Assembly (NCBI RefSeq): GCF_036370855.1
Contig: NC_088102.1
Location: 19,449,001 to 19,513,000 of the forward strand
DNA length: 64,000 bases
Direction of reading: 5' to 3'
Source of the DNA: Dromaius novaehollandiae
Taxonomy: Eukaryota; Chordata; Aves; Casuariiformes; Dromaiidae
Below the pieces are notes generated by a model. The model had not been told where the DNA came from, ran no database searches, and was given only the letters and a program-made list of their open reading frames with translations. Within the stretch, counting starts at the first letter, position 1. Each line of letters opens with the position of its first letter. This document shows, in pieces, positions 1-13,000 of the stretch. A program made the position numbers and the translations under genes.

Positions 1-170
1 GCAAGTATTTTACAGGGTAAACTGTTAGGTATTTTGGCTGAACACAAATGAGATGCAAAGGAAGGTTTAATGGTATATTTAACAGTTATTCAAGGAGTAT
101 TGTCTGAAATAACAAGTAACTGAAACTAATGTCTTTTATGAGATACCTAGAAAGTTAAGTGTACGTGAGA

Positions 171-172
<2 letters not shown>

Positions 173-204
<32 letters not shown>
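173..204. repeat. (GT)16 microsatellite
   Basis: An uninterrupted GT dinucleotide run of about 32 bp. It is likely polymorphic in length and has no coding context. Confidence 0.95.
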
Positions 205-205
<1 letters not shown>

Positions 206-3200
206 CCTGAATGATAAAAGGATGGAAAATAACTTTTCTTCAAGTACATACACAATTGCATTTATATTGCAAATGCACTTGTGACACAGTATTTGATCCT
301 GGAGACTTGCTCTGAGGTGCCTATAGGGGTTGTTTGCACCTTGCCTTCCCTCATGCATCATTGGGGATATACATGGCAATGGATCACCTGTGTCCTTAGC
401 TGTCATATGCTGAAGATGAAGCAGACCTGTCTTCTTTACATGGTTTGCCTTTCCTGTTTGGAATTCTTCTGTGTTGAGAATATTTTAAGGTACTCTTAAG
501 CTCTATAGGTGGAAAGCTTCTCATTGCAAGACACAGAACATGCCTGAACCATCAGTACATGTCCCTCTATTCCTTCAGTGGTTGAAGGACTTGATGCCAG
601 TTACTGTGACATACACTTCCTAGCTTTGAGCCTAGATTTTGTCAGGGATGCCAGAACAAAAGAAATTTTCTGCTTTGTGTCCTCAAAGGCTTTGTCCTTT
701 CACTGTGATCTAAATCAATGATTATCTTCTTACCATGAGACAGTCTAGATGTCTTTAGATGTGAGGACAAATGTGTTTCCTAACTGAGGAGGATGTTGAC
801 CTCCTCTGTCTTTGCATCAGTCCCTACCAGGTTGTTTCGTGTGTACATTTCAGGAGGAAGAGAGACCAGTAGTCACAGCTACTGCTCTACCTTTTTTTCA
901 GGATCAAGCATCAGAATAATGAATGTTTCCACAAATCTAACTTTCTAGCCCCACCTCTGTCTCTACCCACTTTTTCATCCACTTCTAAAAATGTTAAAGA
1001 TTTTCTCCGTAACAGTGCTTTTCCTTTTCCCTAACCAATTCATCCAATCAGTATAAGCCTGTTTTACTCCAAACCAACATTGATACTCAGACCACTGCAG
1101 ACAAGAGAGTGCTAGATACGCTGAAACACTGATGTATTGTCCAGTTTAGCCTCCTCTTCACCACTGTACTCTGTCCCTCTGCATGAATCATTCCCAAGAT
1201 GGTTTGGAAGGAAATTGCCTATTTGTTGACTACAAAATGGTAGAACTGAATTTGTAACTATTACTTGTTTTATAACAAGTTTTTCCTAATACCAAAGAGG
1301 ATGACAACTACTTCTATACTTGGGAGTATATGAATTTACTCAGTTTTAAGTTCAGGATAGCAACACTGCCATAATCCACTTGGGAGAGTGATTCATGTTT
1401 CTTGACCTTCCAGACATTATTTGCACATTGCCATTAAGTATCTGCTTAAAAATACCTCCAGTTCATTGTTGAAGGGAATCCTTACCCCAGTATCCCTGTT
1501 CAGTCTTTCAATGGCATGCTGTTTCTCTGAGATTTTAGCAGTGGCTACTAACTGTAATAGAAATGGCGGTTGCCCTTCAGCTCAATTTGGACAAACTAGT
1601 TTCTGTTGATTACTTACTTTGACCACTGTTCAGGTGATCTCTGGTTGATGCTGAGTCCACAGTGCCTTGGTTCTTGTGGACTTTTGAAAGTTCCCCGTGA
1701 CTCCAGAGCAGAGACTGAACTTCACTAGTGTAACCCAGGATTCTCCCTGCCAACACGTGTATCCTGCAGGATTGCTTCTAGATAATTAAATGAGCTCTTG
1801 GTATAGTTGGAAGCCATCCTGCCATAATTACTGCTACTTTGGGGATTTGTGGCCACACATACCAATATGTGATGCTACTTAGCAGAGTTCATTGCTTGCA
1901 GATGTGGCTATGGTGTCTGTATTCCTGGGGAGATGCCACCTAGATTTTGTTCTTCTATTAGTTTTTTTTTTCCTGTATAGCGATGATTAGACCTATTAAT
2001 GGTCAGCCACAGAGGTATTCTGTTTCAGTTTCTTCCTCTCTCCAGGCCTGTCATATCAAATGCTTCCCTTAAGGTTAGAGAAGTTTCCTGGATGGCCTTC
2101 AAATACAAAATACCTGGTCTCCCAAGGAGGCATCCCTTTACACTAATGTAAGAAATTCCAAGTAATCTGGAGTATTTCCAGATGTTCTTTCACTGTACAC
2201 AGAGGATGGCTGTTTTCAGGCAATAGTGCCATCACTAGCAGTGCTCAGACACTGGCAGTGTCTGAAAACTGGTATTTCTAACAATGAGTTCCTTCTAAAA
2301 TACACCTGTCTGTAATATACCTACTTGATAGACAACATCAGCCTGTTTATCTCTCTCATGGCCTACCTGGATCAGTTGCCATGGATTTAAGTGTCAGGTA
2401 GGCCCATCCTTTTAACATACCAAGGATGAAACTGTTTAGATCATTTTTGGCTGGTTTTGCATCTCAGGAAATTTCTGTTTAATTAGGTAACTGACCATCA
2501 AAAGACATCTCTATCAAAAGACAAGTCACCTTTGTATCATAAGGCAATCATCTAGCCTCTAATATGTGCTGCCAACTTCTTAAAATACTGCAAGATCTTT
2601 TGGTTCTTATCATAGACATCAGAACGGTGGCAGAAATTCTACGGAGATTTGCAGGGATTTCTAGCCATTAGTCAGACATTCAAAAGATAGCACAATGTAG
2701 CCCACCTCTTAGTTGCCAGTTGACTGGTACACCCTTCCCTCTGAGCAGCAGGTCTTCCTCTACTACAGCAATACTCTATGGCTGTTTTAGTGTTGTGCCA
2801 ACACTCAAATGCCTGGCAGTATCCTACAAACCTTTGTTGAAGACCACCCTTAGCAAAGAATGGCTAGACCCAATGTCAATTTTGGAACATCTGTCAGAGG
2901 TGAAAACCTTCACGCCGTGTATGTCAGCTAGCTGAGGAAATAATTGAAGAAAAAGAATAGTACATAAATATAAAATATATTTGAGAAGTTGTAGTGATTG
3001 CAAATACTTTGTCTGATCTGTCTATGCTTTTTGGACACTTCAGCTACCACAACATCAAATAGGGAACTGAGGGAGGCTGACTGCTAACCTGCCTACAGGA
3101 CTTGCATATGGCTATGAGAACAAGCAGGAGGCATGTATAGCCAAGGAGGATAATGACTTTTGAACAGTAGTCTCACCAAAGTGGAGTACACACATGCTCT

Positions 3201-3971
3201 ACAGTGAGTTTTAGAGTGACTACAACATCTGTGAGATACAGGTGACATAATGTAAGTAATGATTCCTTCATGCATCCAAAAATTGAAAAATCTCACTTCT
3301 AAATGGTGTTTGTCAAGCTTACATGATTTCAAGTCAGTTTCTGTTCACACTGACTTCCTTTAAATAATGATGAACTTTTACACCTCAACTAGAATCAAAG
3401 CCACCTTCTGTGTTTCAGCATATTAAGTCAGTGCAAATGATACGTAAACCACTTTATCATATTCTTGCAAAAGGGCTATCCATAACCCCTTTTTTGGCAT
3501 TATCATTGGACAACCTCAGTTTTGTGACTTCTGTTACAGCATTTCAAAATGTGGGTCTTTAATTTCGTTAGTCTAGCACATTCTTAAAACTTGCATCCCA
3601 TGTCTCTCTGGCTCTTCTACACAGAATTTAATTTAAGGTGCTGTTTGAGCAGCTAGCGCAGACATAAATTTCCCCATATTGTTCACTGCTTGGTAGATAC
3701 CCGAGATGGTGGTCCTGGCCCTACTATATGTACCTACCTACCTAGGCTTTGTTATGGTCTCTTTCTTGTAGTTCACGCCTTATACAGGGATTTACACTTT
3801 TGTTCAACTCTAGCCAGCTAATCTATGTACTTTCCAAAGCTGCTTATAAAACCTTTCATTGTACTTGCCTGTTATTTTTATCTAGACCACATCAGCGTCA
3901 TTAATACAGACATTGTTATTTTCTTTAATAAGTAAAATTCCAAAACAGCAGTCTGAAGAACAACCATTTCC

Positions 3972-4398
3972 CTAAAGCATTGGATCTTCAAAATTGTGTT
4001 CTATTTTTATAAGGACGTTTTCTGGCAATGACTGATATGACACCCAGTCATCTGCTTCAATTCTATTCTGTGCTTTGATGAGAACCCCAGCTTTTAAGTA
4101 ACGCCCCCAAGCCACTAATTTGGTCCTTGCCTCCTCAGTAATCACCTTCTCAATAAGATCAGGACCTGTTGTGCCTTTAAAACATACAAAACGTGTGTCC
4201 CCCCCACTACTGCCATAAATCACATCTTTCACAATTTGCTGGATGTTTAGTTCACACACTCCAGTACACCACAGCTCACCACTTTAGCTCACCACTACCA
4301 ACCTCTCTATCGCCGTTTTGGCTCACAGGCCCTCCTCTGCTGTTGTGGCACTTGTTGCTCCTCTGAAAGTTCAAGTCAAGGAGGTCAAGCCGTCGCCC
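3972..4398 (-). pseudogene. Frame-broken protein-coding relic, family not recognised
   Basis: On the minus strand an open frame at 4283-3972 (about 103 codons, ending in a stop at 3972) has the balanced composition of real protein, with segments such as IVKDVIYGSSGGDTRF and LVAWGRYLKAGVLIKAQNRI. A second protein-like frame runs from 4398 to a TGA at 4276-4278. The two frames overlap at a 13-bp tandem duplication (an 11-bp unit at 4273-4283 and 4286-4296), which by itself explains the frame change and the stops in between. The first codon of the longer frame is not ATG. A variant polyadenylation signal (ATTAAA on the minus strand, 3924-3929) lies about 45 nt past the stop, and no poly(A) tail follows. 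I do not recognise the protein and assign no function. It could be a processed pseudogene, a remnant exon of an unannotated gene, or chance. Confidence 0.4.
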
Positions 4399-7300
4399 CT
4401 ATCTTTGCCTTGGATGTGAATACTCCTCTGTTGCTTTCAAGTTCTGCAAAGGGATATAAATCATTACTGTTCCTTCATCTTCTCCCTTATCTTTTACTTG
4501 GTACTATTTTTACAGGTAGCCTTGTATATTTGTGTCTATATTTATTTTCTAGTCTCTACGTTTATTTTCTATGGACTCAGATGTTTATGAGAGATTCTTC
4601 CCGGTGTCTCTTGTCTAGTATTTCAGATTCTGCAGTGTGTCAATCTTGTAAGAAGACTATGCAGCTTGCCTAAGTTTCAGCACTGAACGAAGGGGGGACT
4701 TTGCTTGACATCCAGCCCTATATCAAGGGTTAATGCTGAGTTTTCTGAGAGTCTCTTTGAATGTTTTCTCCCAGATACAGATCACAATCACATTCCTTTT
4801 CAGAGACTCAATTAATCCCTCACTCCTGATTAAGACTGATCTAAGGCACAGAAGCAACTATATCTATGATTTTATGTTTCTATATATTTTGATACCCCAT
4901 ATTGCTCTGCTTCTTTTCATTTTCATTCAAATTTCCCTTACATCTTCTTTACCACCTTTGTCCAAACAAAATGAAAAATACTGAAAATAGCATTTCAGAA
5001 TCAGATATTGTAAGGAGCAAAGCTATCTTCTGATCAGCCTCTTTTTTTCCTGGCACCCAGTGTTTACAGCTACAGAGTCCATTGAAAGTAAACCTGCATC
5101 GTAGCTGAGAAGTTGGTTGATGAACAGTAGAGTCATATTTACAAGAAAGCTACTTAATGACAGTCCCAAGCAATGGAAGAGAAAAAGCCCTTTGCTGATT
5201 ACCATGAGTTTAACTCTTGTATTGTAACCTTATAAATTCTGTTATTCCCATCTCTCAGCAACTTACACTTCAGACAGCACATGAATGGTGGAGCTTTGTT
5301 GATGGTTGTAATCGTTGCTAGGGGACAGTTTGAGAGAGGTGAATCATGCCATTTACAGTCAGCCTAAAGGAACATTTGGAAATGCTTGAGCTTAGAAATT
5401 TCCTTCTGTGGTCTGTATTGCTGAGAGCTGAGTGCTTTGTGGCCATGAAGATTGCTTTAGAAATACACATAATAATAACAGAGGCATTAATAATTTTGGT
5501 GTCTTTAGTTGCTTCTGCTTGTACAGTTGTTCTAAAATGTTGCTCTGGTGCTTCTTACTTCTCTGATAATTTTGTTTTTAGTTAAAAGCTGACCATGTGC
5601 AAATGGCAAGAGATGAATAGAAGTTGTTAAAAATCATTTTAAAATTAAATAATACAAATGCACAGAATATTTTCCTCATTTGTTTACTGTAAGAAGTAGT
5701 TTACAAATACAATTGCATGCACATATCTGGATCTGAACTTACTCAAATATATTCACAGGCATTTATTTCTTCTGTGAAGGCAGCAGCTCCAGCTACTACC
5801 AGAGATGACATCTTAGCCGATAGTATGTAAGTCAGGTATTTTAAGTTACGTTTTTGGTGAAACAGAAGGTAAATAAAAAAGTGCTTATACTATAAATGCT
5901 AAGTCACAATACGGAGAAAACGTGGAGGGAAGCAGTACAGGCATAGGTGGCGGTGACAGATAGGACACAGAATTACTGAGGGAAGAAAACATGTTGGAAT
6001 TGGGGGTCTAATAGCAAGGGTATGTTTTATTCACAAGGCAGTCTGTCTGACCTCCTTGAATTTCTCAGTATTGCAGGGCCGTGCTTGGTCTTGTGCCTCT
6101 TGAGGTGGTAGGGTTTTTTGCCTTTGACTTCAAGAGGAGCAGAATTCAGTCACCCCTTGGCACTCCTGAAGCCACAGCTTGAAGACTGTGGCTCAAGAGA
6201 GCAGTTAGAGTTGGGAACTTTAAAAGATTAAGTCATGATGCAGTATTTCTAAGCATGTCTCTAACAGCCCTTTGGCTCTTTGCTTTTCAGCTGAGAACTG
6301 TAAACTCTTGCAGCCTTTCAGTTCTGCCTTGTCACGTATGTTCAAGGGACTTACCAACATTTCATATATTAATTACATCAGGGGTACTGGTTTTTAAAGG
6401 GAGGTGAAGAAAGCAAGAAAAATGTTATTTTCCAGTGTGACTTTCATTTTAGTAATACACTTCAGAATGCAAATATTTTTCAAATCATTATTCCCTCTGT
6501 TTTACCTTTGTTTACCCTGATGTTATTTTTAATACAACATGGCCAGCTGGTTGACAACGCCGTTTGCAGTACCTGTGGTTTCCAGGAGATGGAACCCATC
6601 TCCTAGCGATAGAGGCAAAAGACAAGGCGAAATCCTGACCCCGTTTAACTTCATTTGAGTTTAGTCATTGACTAAGTAAGCCTGAATCTCATCTACAGTG
6701 TATGCTACTGTGAGAGGCCAAATATTTTCTATAATATATGCAATACCCTGAAATAAAATGCAAGCTGGCAGAATTTGGCACCTAATAGCAATCCAACATT
6801 GTTTTCAGGTTGACCTACTGGGTAAGAAATTTGTTTCTTTATAATTGTGATCTACAACGCATCCTCTCTTTCAGTTATCTCACAACTGGTAACACCAAAA
6901 TCTGACTATATAAGTATCGTTTTATTTCAGGAGACATTGTAGCGACACACTCCTACAAAGGAGCTACATTCAAGTTGTGAAAAGCAAGAAAAATATTCTT
7001 GCATTTGTATTGTCTTCTCTGAAGGGCAGTATATATTTTTCAAATATTATTAAGGTTTCTTTTGGCTCTATTCATTAACCACTAGCTGTGAGTATCTCAT
7101 CACACATTCATCCTTTGTTGTAAGTACTGCAGTAACTGCTTTAAAATTTTATTTAATGAACACATTTGTTCACAAAACAGAAGATTGCAAGGCTTCAGTA
7201 AGTTACATTATGGTAGTCCATGTCTCTGAAGTTTTGAGAAGTTATTAACCATTCTCCTTTTTCTCTCCATCCCTGAACAGGAGTTGTTATGCCCAAAAGC

Positions 7301-9475
7301 ATACCTGGTTCTCCCTCCAACTACAACAGCTGGTTTCCTACAAACCTTCTGTCTTTTCAGGTTCAGTAATGCCTCAACTACATGCACTCACACAATAAAG
7401 TTTAATTTAACTATGCATAGCCTGCTGGTACATTCCTCTCAGGCAACCTAGGGAGACAGCTGTACTGGGTTGTAGACAAGTGGCAGTTTGCACAGGCCAG
7501 GTCCATCCAGCAACCAAGAGTTACTAGGCATCAGTCTACAACTGCAAGGATCAAAATTAAATAGCATGCCTTTATTACCTGGTTCACTAGATAAATTAGG
7601 ACCATTCCTGTGTAATAATGAAATCTATTCAAATATAGCCTGAAGCTAGAGGCTTGGGCTACTCTTGATTTTTAATAAAAACACAGACATTTACCTCCAT
7701 GAATGTTTTCCCTGCGGGGCTGATCGAATTAAGTACATACTGAGCAAGGGTTGTGCAAACAGGAAGTTATCCTCCATCATATTGACCTAGCCTTGAAATG
7801 ACTGATGAGGAAAGCTGATCGATTCCAGGTTATCTCAGCACCCTCTAACATGGGGAGCATTTTCCTTTTTCCTGTTCTATTAGAAAAGTCTGTCAGATGC
7901 AAATATGAGGTCTAACCTTCTCCCTGCTGATGTATTGGAGAGACTATTGCTAACAAAGTGCAGGGTCTTTGAGAGCAGCTCCCTAAAATAAGGATCCTCA
8001 TGAAACGTATCATTAAACCCAGCTTCAGTGGGACAAACAGCCACTGCAATTAACAATAGTATCTATCACTTAGTAATAGATTGCTTACAAACTATTCAGC
8101 TGTTTTAGCCAAAAAAGAGATGTCTCTCAACTGATATAAAACCAACATACACAAAGACCCATATCCCTCTTCCACAATATGTGTTGAAGTGGTTACTAAT
8201 AAAGCAGAATTTCAGATAGAGTAGGCCTGAATTTATAATATCCAAAATATATTTTGTGAGTTTCGTGTGATTGAACAAGATATAGGCAAAATGAATTAAG
8301 AAGCAGCTGATGGAAAGACGGATAAATACCTGAGATAAAAGACTACACAGGCATGAAAAATACAGCAAACCATGAAATGCAAACCTAGGAAAACCAAACC
8401 TACATAGGTAACACCATATGTGTAATGGTTCAGCTTCATCACAAAATTATGTATCATGAAAATCGTGAGCGGGATGCAGTAATCACCCAGATGCCATTGA
8501 AAAAACAGAAAAAGAGTCCATTAGGAATTACAGGAGCACATCAGTTTATCTGGGATTTTTTTTTGCAACAGAAGATGGAATAAATTCTGCCCAAAGGAAA
8601 ATAATTCACATCCTTAGTGGCAAGACTGTGTAACTGTGACTGTCTGCAATTACAGCCCAGGCTCACAGGTTATTAACCAAGAGCCCGTTGTGCCGAGCCA
8701 CGCAGGCACAGAACGAATGCTCCCCTCTGCAAGGGGCTTACCACGTATAGCGTGGCACTAGCGCCCCGGAACAAAACATTTGATGGTATTGCGCCTCTGG
8801 GAAACAGCACGTTGTTGCATTTCGTTTAAAAAGTGCATGCAACAGTTGATTTCTCTTACTTTTTCCTCTTCACATTTTTGTGCTGTAATAGGCGATTTAC
8901 ACTGCACATTTTGAAGCATCCCTAAACAAACTGTTCTTGCCCACTTAAGTACTTTGTGGGTAGCTTCGTGCTTGTCAAAGCAAAAATTTTTTAAACTGTG
9001 GGGTTTTTTTCCCCACTGGTATTGTTTTCCAGTAGAGAAAATGGACCCGCTCCGCACGCGCAGCCTGATGCCCAGCTGTAGCCCCGCGTAGGGCAGGACC
9101 CCCAAACCCCCGAGGCCCAGGACGCTCCTGCCACTGACTCCGGCGCCCCCCGAAGAGGTCGCAGCGCGGCAGAGGCGGAGGACGGCGGCTCCCGGACCGC
9201 TGCGCCCGCCCGCCCTCACGGCCCGGGCCTCGGCCGCGCCGCGAGGCCGCCCCAGCGCCCTCTCGAACTTTCCGCCGCGGGACCCCGCCGAGGCGGCGGC
9301 CGGCGCAACAGGCGGGCGACGCCGGCAGCGGCTCGGCAACGGCCGCCTCGCGCCCGCACAGCCGTCCCTGCCGCGCCGCGGGGCAGCCCCGCGGGGCACC
9401 GCTCGCCTCAGGCGCCTCGTCGAGGGCGGCGGGGCGGCCCCCTCCCCTCCGGCCGCGGCGGCAGAGGCGACGCCC

Positions 9476-9480
9476 ATTGG
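9476..9480 (-). promoter_or_regulatory. Inverted CCAAT box (NF-Y type)
   Basis: ATTGG within the context CCATTGGC, in the CpG island about 490 bp upstream of the start codon. NF-Y sites in this inverted form are common 60-100 bp upstream of TATA-less start sites. If so here, transcription would begin around 9540-9580 (inference). Confidence 0.45.
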
Positions 9481-9849
9481 CCAGCGCCGGCCCCCTGCCC
9501 GGCCTCTCATTCGCGGCGGGCGGTGCCCGTCACGCTGCTGCCGTGGCCGCGGTCTCATCGCTGGGGCGCGGGCGCGCCGCAGGTAGCGAGTGCCGGGGCC
9601 GGGGCGCGCCGCGTGCAGCGGCCTCGCGCGAGCTGCCGCTGCCTCCCCGCCCGCGGGAGCGGGGCCGCTCCCCCGCCTTCTCCCGCCGGGGCTCGCCTCT
9701 GCCGGCCGTGCCGCAGCCCCGGCGGCCCCTCCTGCCGGCGGGGGGCCGCGGCGAGCGCGGAGGGGGAAGAGCGGCCTGTTGCTGCCGAGGGAAGGGTGGA
9801 AGAGGAGTCGCCGCCCCGGCGAGCGGCAGCGCGCCTCTGCCCGCGGGCG

Positions 9850-9876
9850 ATGAGCCCCGCATTGTTTCCCTGGTAG
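9850..9876 (+). other. Upstream ORF 1, 8 codons
   Basis: ATG at 9850 with G at -3 and A at +4 (moderate context), encoding MSPALFPW before TAG. It would sit in the 5' UTR if transcription starts upstream of it. It does not overlap the main ORF, so reinitiation at 9973 is possible. Confidence 0.45.
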
Positions 9877-9908
9877 GCAGCGCCTCCCGGGCACCGCGGC
9901 CGCGGGCC

Positions 9909-9938
9909 ATGGGCGCCTCGCCTTTGTCTCCCGAGTGA
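9909..9938 (+). other. Upstream ORF 2, 9 codons, strong initiation context
   Basis: ATG at 9909 in the context GGGCCATGG (G at -3, G at +4), encoding MGASPLSPE and ending in TGA at 9936-9938, 34 nt before the main ATG. An optimal Kozak context so close to the main start predicts reduced or regulated translation of the CCDC88C ORF, provided this segment is in the mRNA. The short gap makes reinitiation inefficient, while leaky scanning remains possible. Confidence 0.5.
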
Positions 9939-9972
9939 GCGAGCTCCGCGCCCGCCCGGCCGCCCCGGCAAC

Positions 9973-10032
9973 ATGGACGTGACCATCTCCGAGCTGCTGG
10001 AGCTCTTCCTGCAGAGCCCCTTGGTGACCTGG
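9973..10032 (+). CDS. CCDC88C: CCDC88C exon 1, coding part (residues 1-20)
   Basis: Twenty codons from ATG to Trp20, ending in phase 0 at a strong donor (TGG|GTGAGT). The 5' UTR part of the exon extends upstream by an unknown length. The encoded helix carries ELLELF and the conserved SPLVTW of the HOOK fold. The start codon context is strong (AACATGG). The previous in-frame ATG would be much farther upstream and stops intervene, so this start is well supported. Confidence 0.95.
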
Positions 10033-13000
10033 GTGAGTCCGCGGGGAGCTGGGGGGCGGCGGCAGCACCTGGGCCGCTCCCGGGGGCTCGGTGTTTGAGC
10101 GAAAGCCGTCGGGAAAGCCCGCGGCCGTAAGGAGGGGGGAGGCGGCGGAGACCTCCTCGGCGCGGCCAGGCCACTCGCCCGGGGGCGGCGAGCTGCGCCC
10201 GGGGCTGCCCGGCCGCGCCGCGGCACCTGCCGGGGCCGTTAACGCCCGTTAACGGTCGCGCTCCGGCCGGGGCCGCAGGCGGGAGGGGAGCCGCGGGAGG
10301 CGGGCGGGTGCCGCTGCCTCGCCGTGAGGGAAGGGCGCGGGGCAGCAGGGCGGCCGCCGGCCGGGGCTTCGTGAGCCGCCGCTCAGCGCCGCTGCGCTTC
10401 TGCCGGCAGGTGAAAACGTTTGGGCCGCTGGGCAGTGAGAGCGAGGACAAGCTGGGCATGTACATGGAGCTGGTGGATGGCGTCTTCCTCAACAAAATCA
10501 TGTTGCAAATGTAAGTAGTTCCTTAAAGGATGGAGGGAGCGTGATTATCGCTCGGTTAAACAAATTCAAGCGCACTCTGGAAATCGGGAGCGGGGTGGTC
10601 GCCGGTTCTCAGTCTGCGGCTTGCATCAGTGTGAGAGGTGGTCTCGCCAAAATAGAATGTATTGTTCTGCAACTAAGCGGAGAGTTTGCGATCTTGATTG
10701 GAAGGTTTTCATGGCTGACAGACCCAGGAGGAGTAGGTATAGGGTGAAAGCACTGTCTTTGTGTTTTTCCTTTTGATTGGTACTTTAAATTAACCAGAGT
10801 AAAGAAAAAACTTAATCTAGTTTATAAAATCCATGTTAGCATTTTTTCCCAGACAGTTATTGTTTTTAGCTGTTCATATACATTTTGGGGGAAGATATGT
10901 TGCAGTATAAATAAGGAAATGAAAGTACTTTATCATATGAAGCTTTACTGGGAGGGTTGTGTCTGCAGTATGTCTCCGTTTACATTTGAAATTTGCTATT
11001 GAATATGTAATCTAGTGAAAAGAAAACTTCAGTAGTATATTTTTTTCAGACAGCACTATAGAGGTATGTCTAAGAAATCTATGAGTAGGTTAAGAGAACA
11101 AACATTGAAAATGGTAACTCCTTTCTTTCTAACATTGAAATGTTTTGTTGCTGAAACTCTTCTACATGTTTTAACCACATCCTTTCCTGTTGCTGCTCTG
11201 TTGCATGCAGATTCTGACTGTTTTGTATCATCTCTGTATTTGCTTTTAAAAATTCTGAAGTGCATCTGATAAGGAGTTTCCATGGAGAAGTATTTGATTT
11301 GCTATGGAGAAGTTTTTCAAAATCACTCAATTTTGGTACTGCATTCTTTCTTTTCATTGAATTAATTGAAGTTCCACCAGTGATTTGCAGTGTTCAGCCA
11401 AGTCCAAGCACTTTCATGAAGAACTTATCATCAGGAAAAATTTGCATTTAAAACTCCTAAAGAGTTTAGCCTTTTATTAAAAAACAAAAAATAACAACTT
11501 GAGAACCCGTGCTCCACCCACTCAAGTTGGCAAGTTTTGTTATCTTGTACCTGGTTGCTCTGTCTGAAAAGCTAATAATTTTCTTCTGGTTTGTGTATTA
11601 CTAACAGTGGAAATTCTGAAAGGGAACTTAGACAATGAAACTAGTGAACATTTGTGATTCAAAATGGAATTCAAATCAGTCCCCCCACTTTGGGGTAAAA
11701 CACGAGCAGTGTTAAATAGAATAACACTTATTTGAGGTGGAAATGTGATGTAAAGAGAAGCCATCCCTTCTGGTACTTTTTTGAGGAAGAATTAAACTTT
11801 CTTTTAAAAGAAACTTCTGCAAATTACAGCCTTGAGTGTGCATGTTCAAATCCAGACCTGTACTTTTCTGAGAGGTTGGGAATGGGAGGATTTTGATTTA
11901 TGACCATTCTGTTTGGCACAGGGATGACCAATCAAACTAGCAAGGAGCCACAGCAATTGTGAGTCTGCTGCACGTTTAACTGACTGTATGGTCATTGTTA
12001 CATGTGAAAGAATCATAGCTATTTCAAAATGAAAAAAGAAAGCTTAATACTTAGTCACTTACAGTTATTGTTATTTTTGAAGTTATGAGGCTTTCGAGTG
12101 AAAAACTTTAGCATTCTTATGCAATATATTCCCGAAGTGCTTTATCAGCTGGTATATACAAACTTAAACACAAATATTCTGTAACCAGCCATTGAAGTAT
12201 CTCTAAAGAGACATGAAGCTATGTGGAGTGTATAGGGCAGCTTAACAGCACTCTGGGGACAAGGCTGAACAGTAAGATATTACTGAAATAAGGAAGATAA
12301 GTATTTAGGCTGACTGAATGCAATGACACTAGTTGGCATTTTGTCAGATATCACATGTTCGTGAGAAGTGCCTTGGCATGCTTACTTGCCTTAAGCAGTT
12401 AAGACAATAACTTTGTATTTCTTGCAAAAGACATCTCTGCCAGCAGTGTCACAGTAAGTGTAGGTGGGGGAAGCGCAAGTATTGTGGAGTAAGAAACTGT
12501 CCCATTATAAATAATCAGACAGGATTTTTTTTTTTTTTTTTTAGGCAGCTTTGGTAGTGCTTCTGATGGTGTTGTAGGGGCTTGAAACTAAGACCTTTCT
12601 ACTGCAAGCCTGAAACTGTTTAAGATCACTGTTGTATTTATGTATTCAAACTCAGCAGGGCGCTCAGGAGAGGTGCTGTCTACGACCTTCACTTTTTCTG
12701 ACTCAATCTTTAGAACTTACAATGCAATTACTACTTGCCTGTAAATCAGGAAAGCCTTTCAAAGAGTATTTCTGCCCCACAAAGCTTTCAGAAAAGAAAA
12801 ATAAATGTTTTAAAAATGCTTGCTCATCAGTTCTTGAAGTCCTGGTCCCTAAAGCTGGCTTTCAGTGCTTGTTTTATGATTTCATGAGGAAGAGATCTTA
12901 TTGATGAAGGCTTTTGACAAATCTATAGAAGTTAATATGCCACACTACAATGATGGTGATTGCCTGAAAGCCACACACATGCAGTGAGTAGGGGTGACAG

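Larger units (their letters stand above)
1..9040. other. Upstream flanking DNA, no intact gene recognised
   Basis: This is AT-rich sequence in which all open frames are short, begin at random and show no family I recognise, apart from the protein-like relic at 3972-4398. It contains a GT microsatellite near the left edge and otherwise looks like single-copy intergenic or distal regulatory DNA. In human the next gene on the 5' side of CCDC88C is PPP4R3A, in the same orientation (from memory). I see no PPP4R3A coding exon here, but an unrecognised 3' UTR cannot be excluded. Confidence 0.5.
9040..10420. promoter_or_regulatory. CCDC88C: CpG island promoter of CCDC88C
   Basis: G+C and CpG density rise abruptly near 9045 and fall after about 10420, in contrast to AT-rich flanks. 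The island covers the upstream region, exon 1, the 377-bp intron 1 and the start of exon 2, as expected for a broad TATA-less promoter. Visible elements are an inverted CCAAT box (ATTGG, 9476-9480), GC boxes (GGGGCGG at 9431-9437 and CCCCGCCC at 9645-9652), and a one-mismatch NRF1-like site near 9053-9062. No convincing TATA box lies at a fixed distance from the ATG. The transcription start cannot be fixed from sequence; a start between about 9500 and 9850 is an inference from the CCAAT and GC boxes. Confidence 0.85.

Noticed and set aside
9477..9938. Plus-strand frames in the CpG island as long proteins
   Set aside because: Composition-driven open frames without a supported ATG at their start. 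Only the short ATG-initiated uORFs at their ends are kept.
8758..10068. 436-codon minus-strand frame antisense to exon 1
   Set aside because: Most of it is an Arg/Ala/Pro/Gly-rich frame created by CpG-island composition, which also opens frames in several other registers at 9477-10501. No domain is visible. A divergent non-coding transcript remains possible.
10308..10514. 68-codon frame covering exon 2
   Set aside because: It begins inside intron 1 and merely includes exon 2; the splice acceptor at 10409 and the match to the HOOK domain define the real exon.
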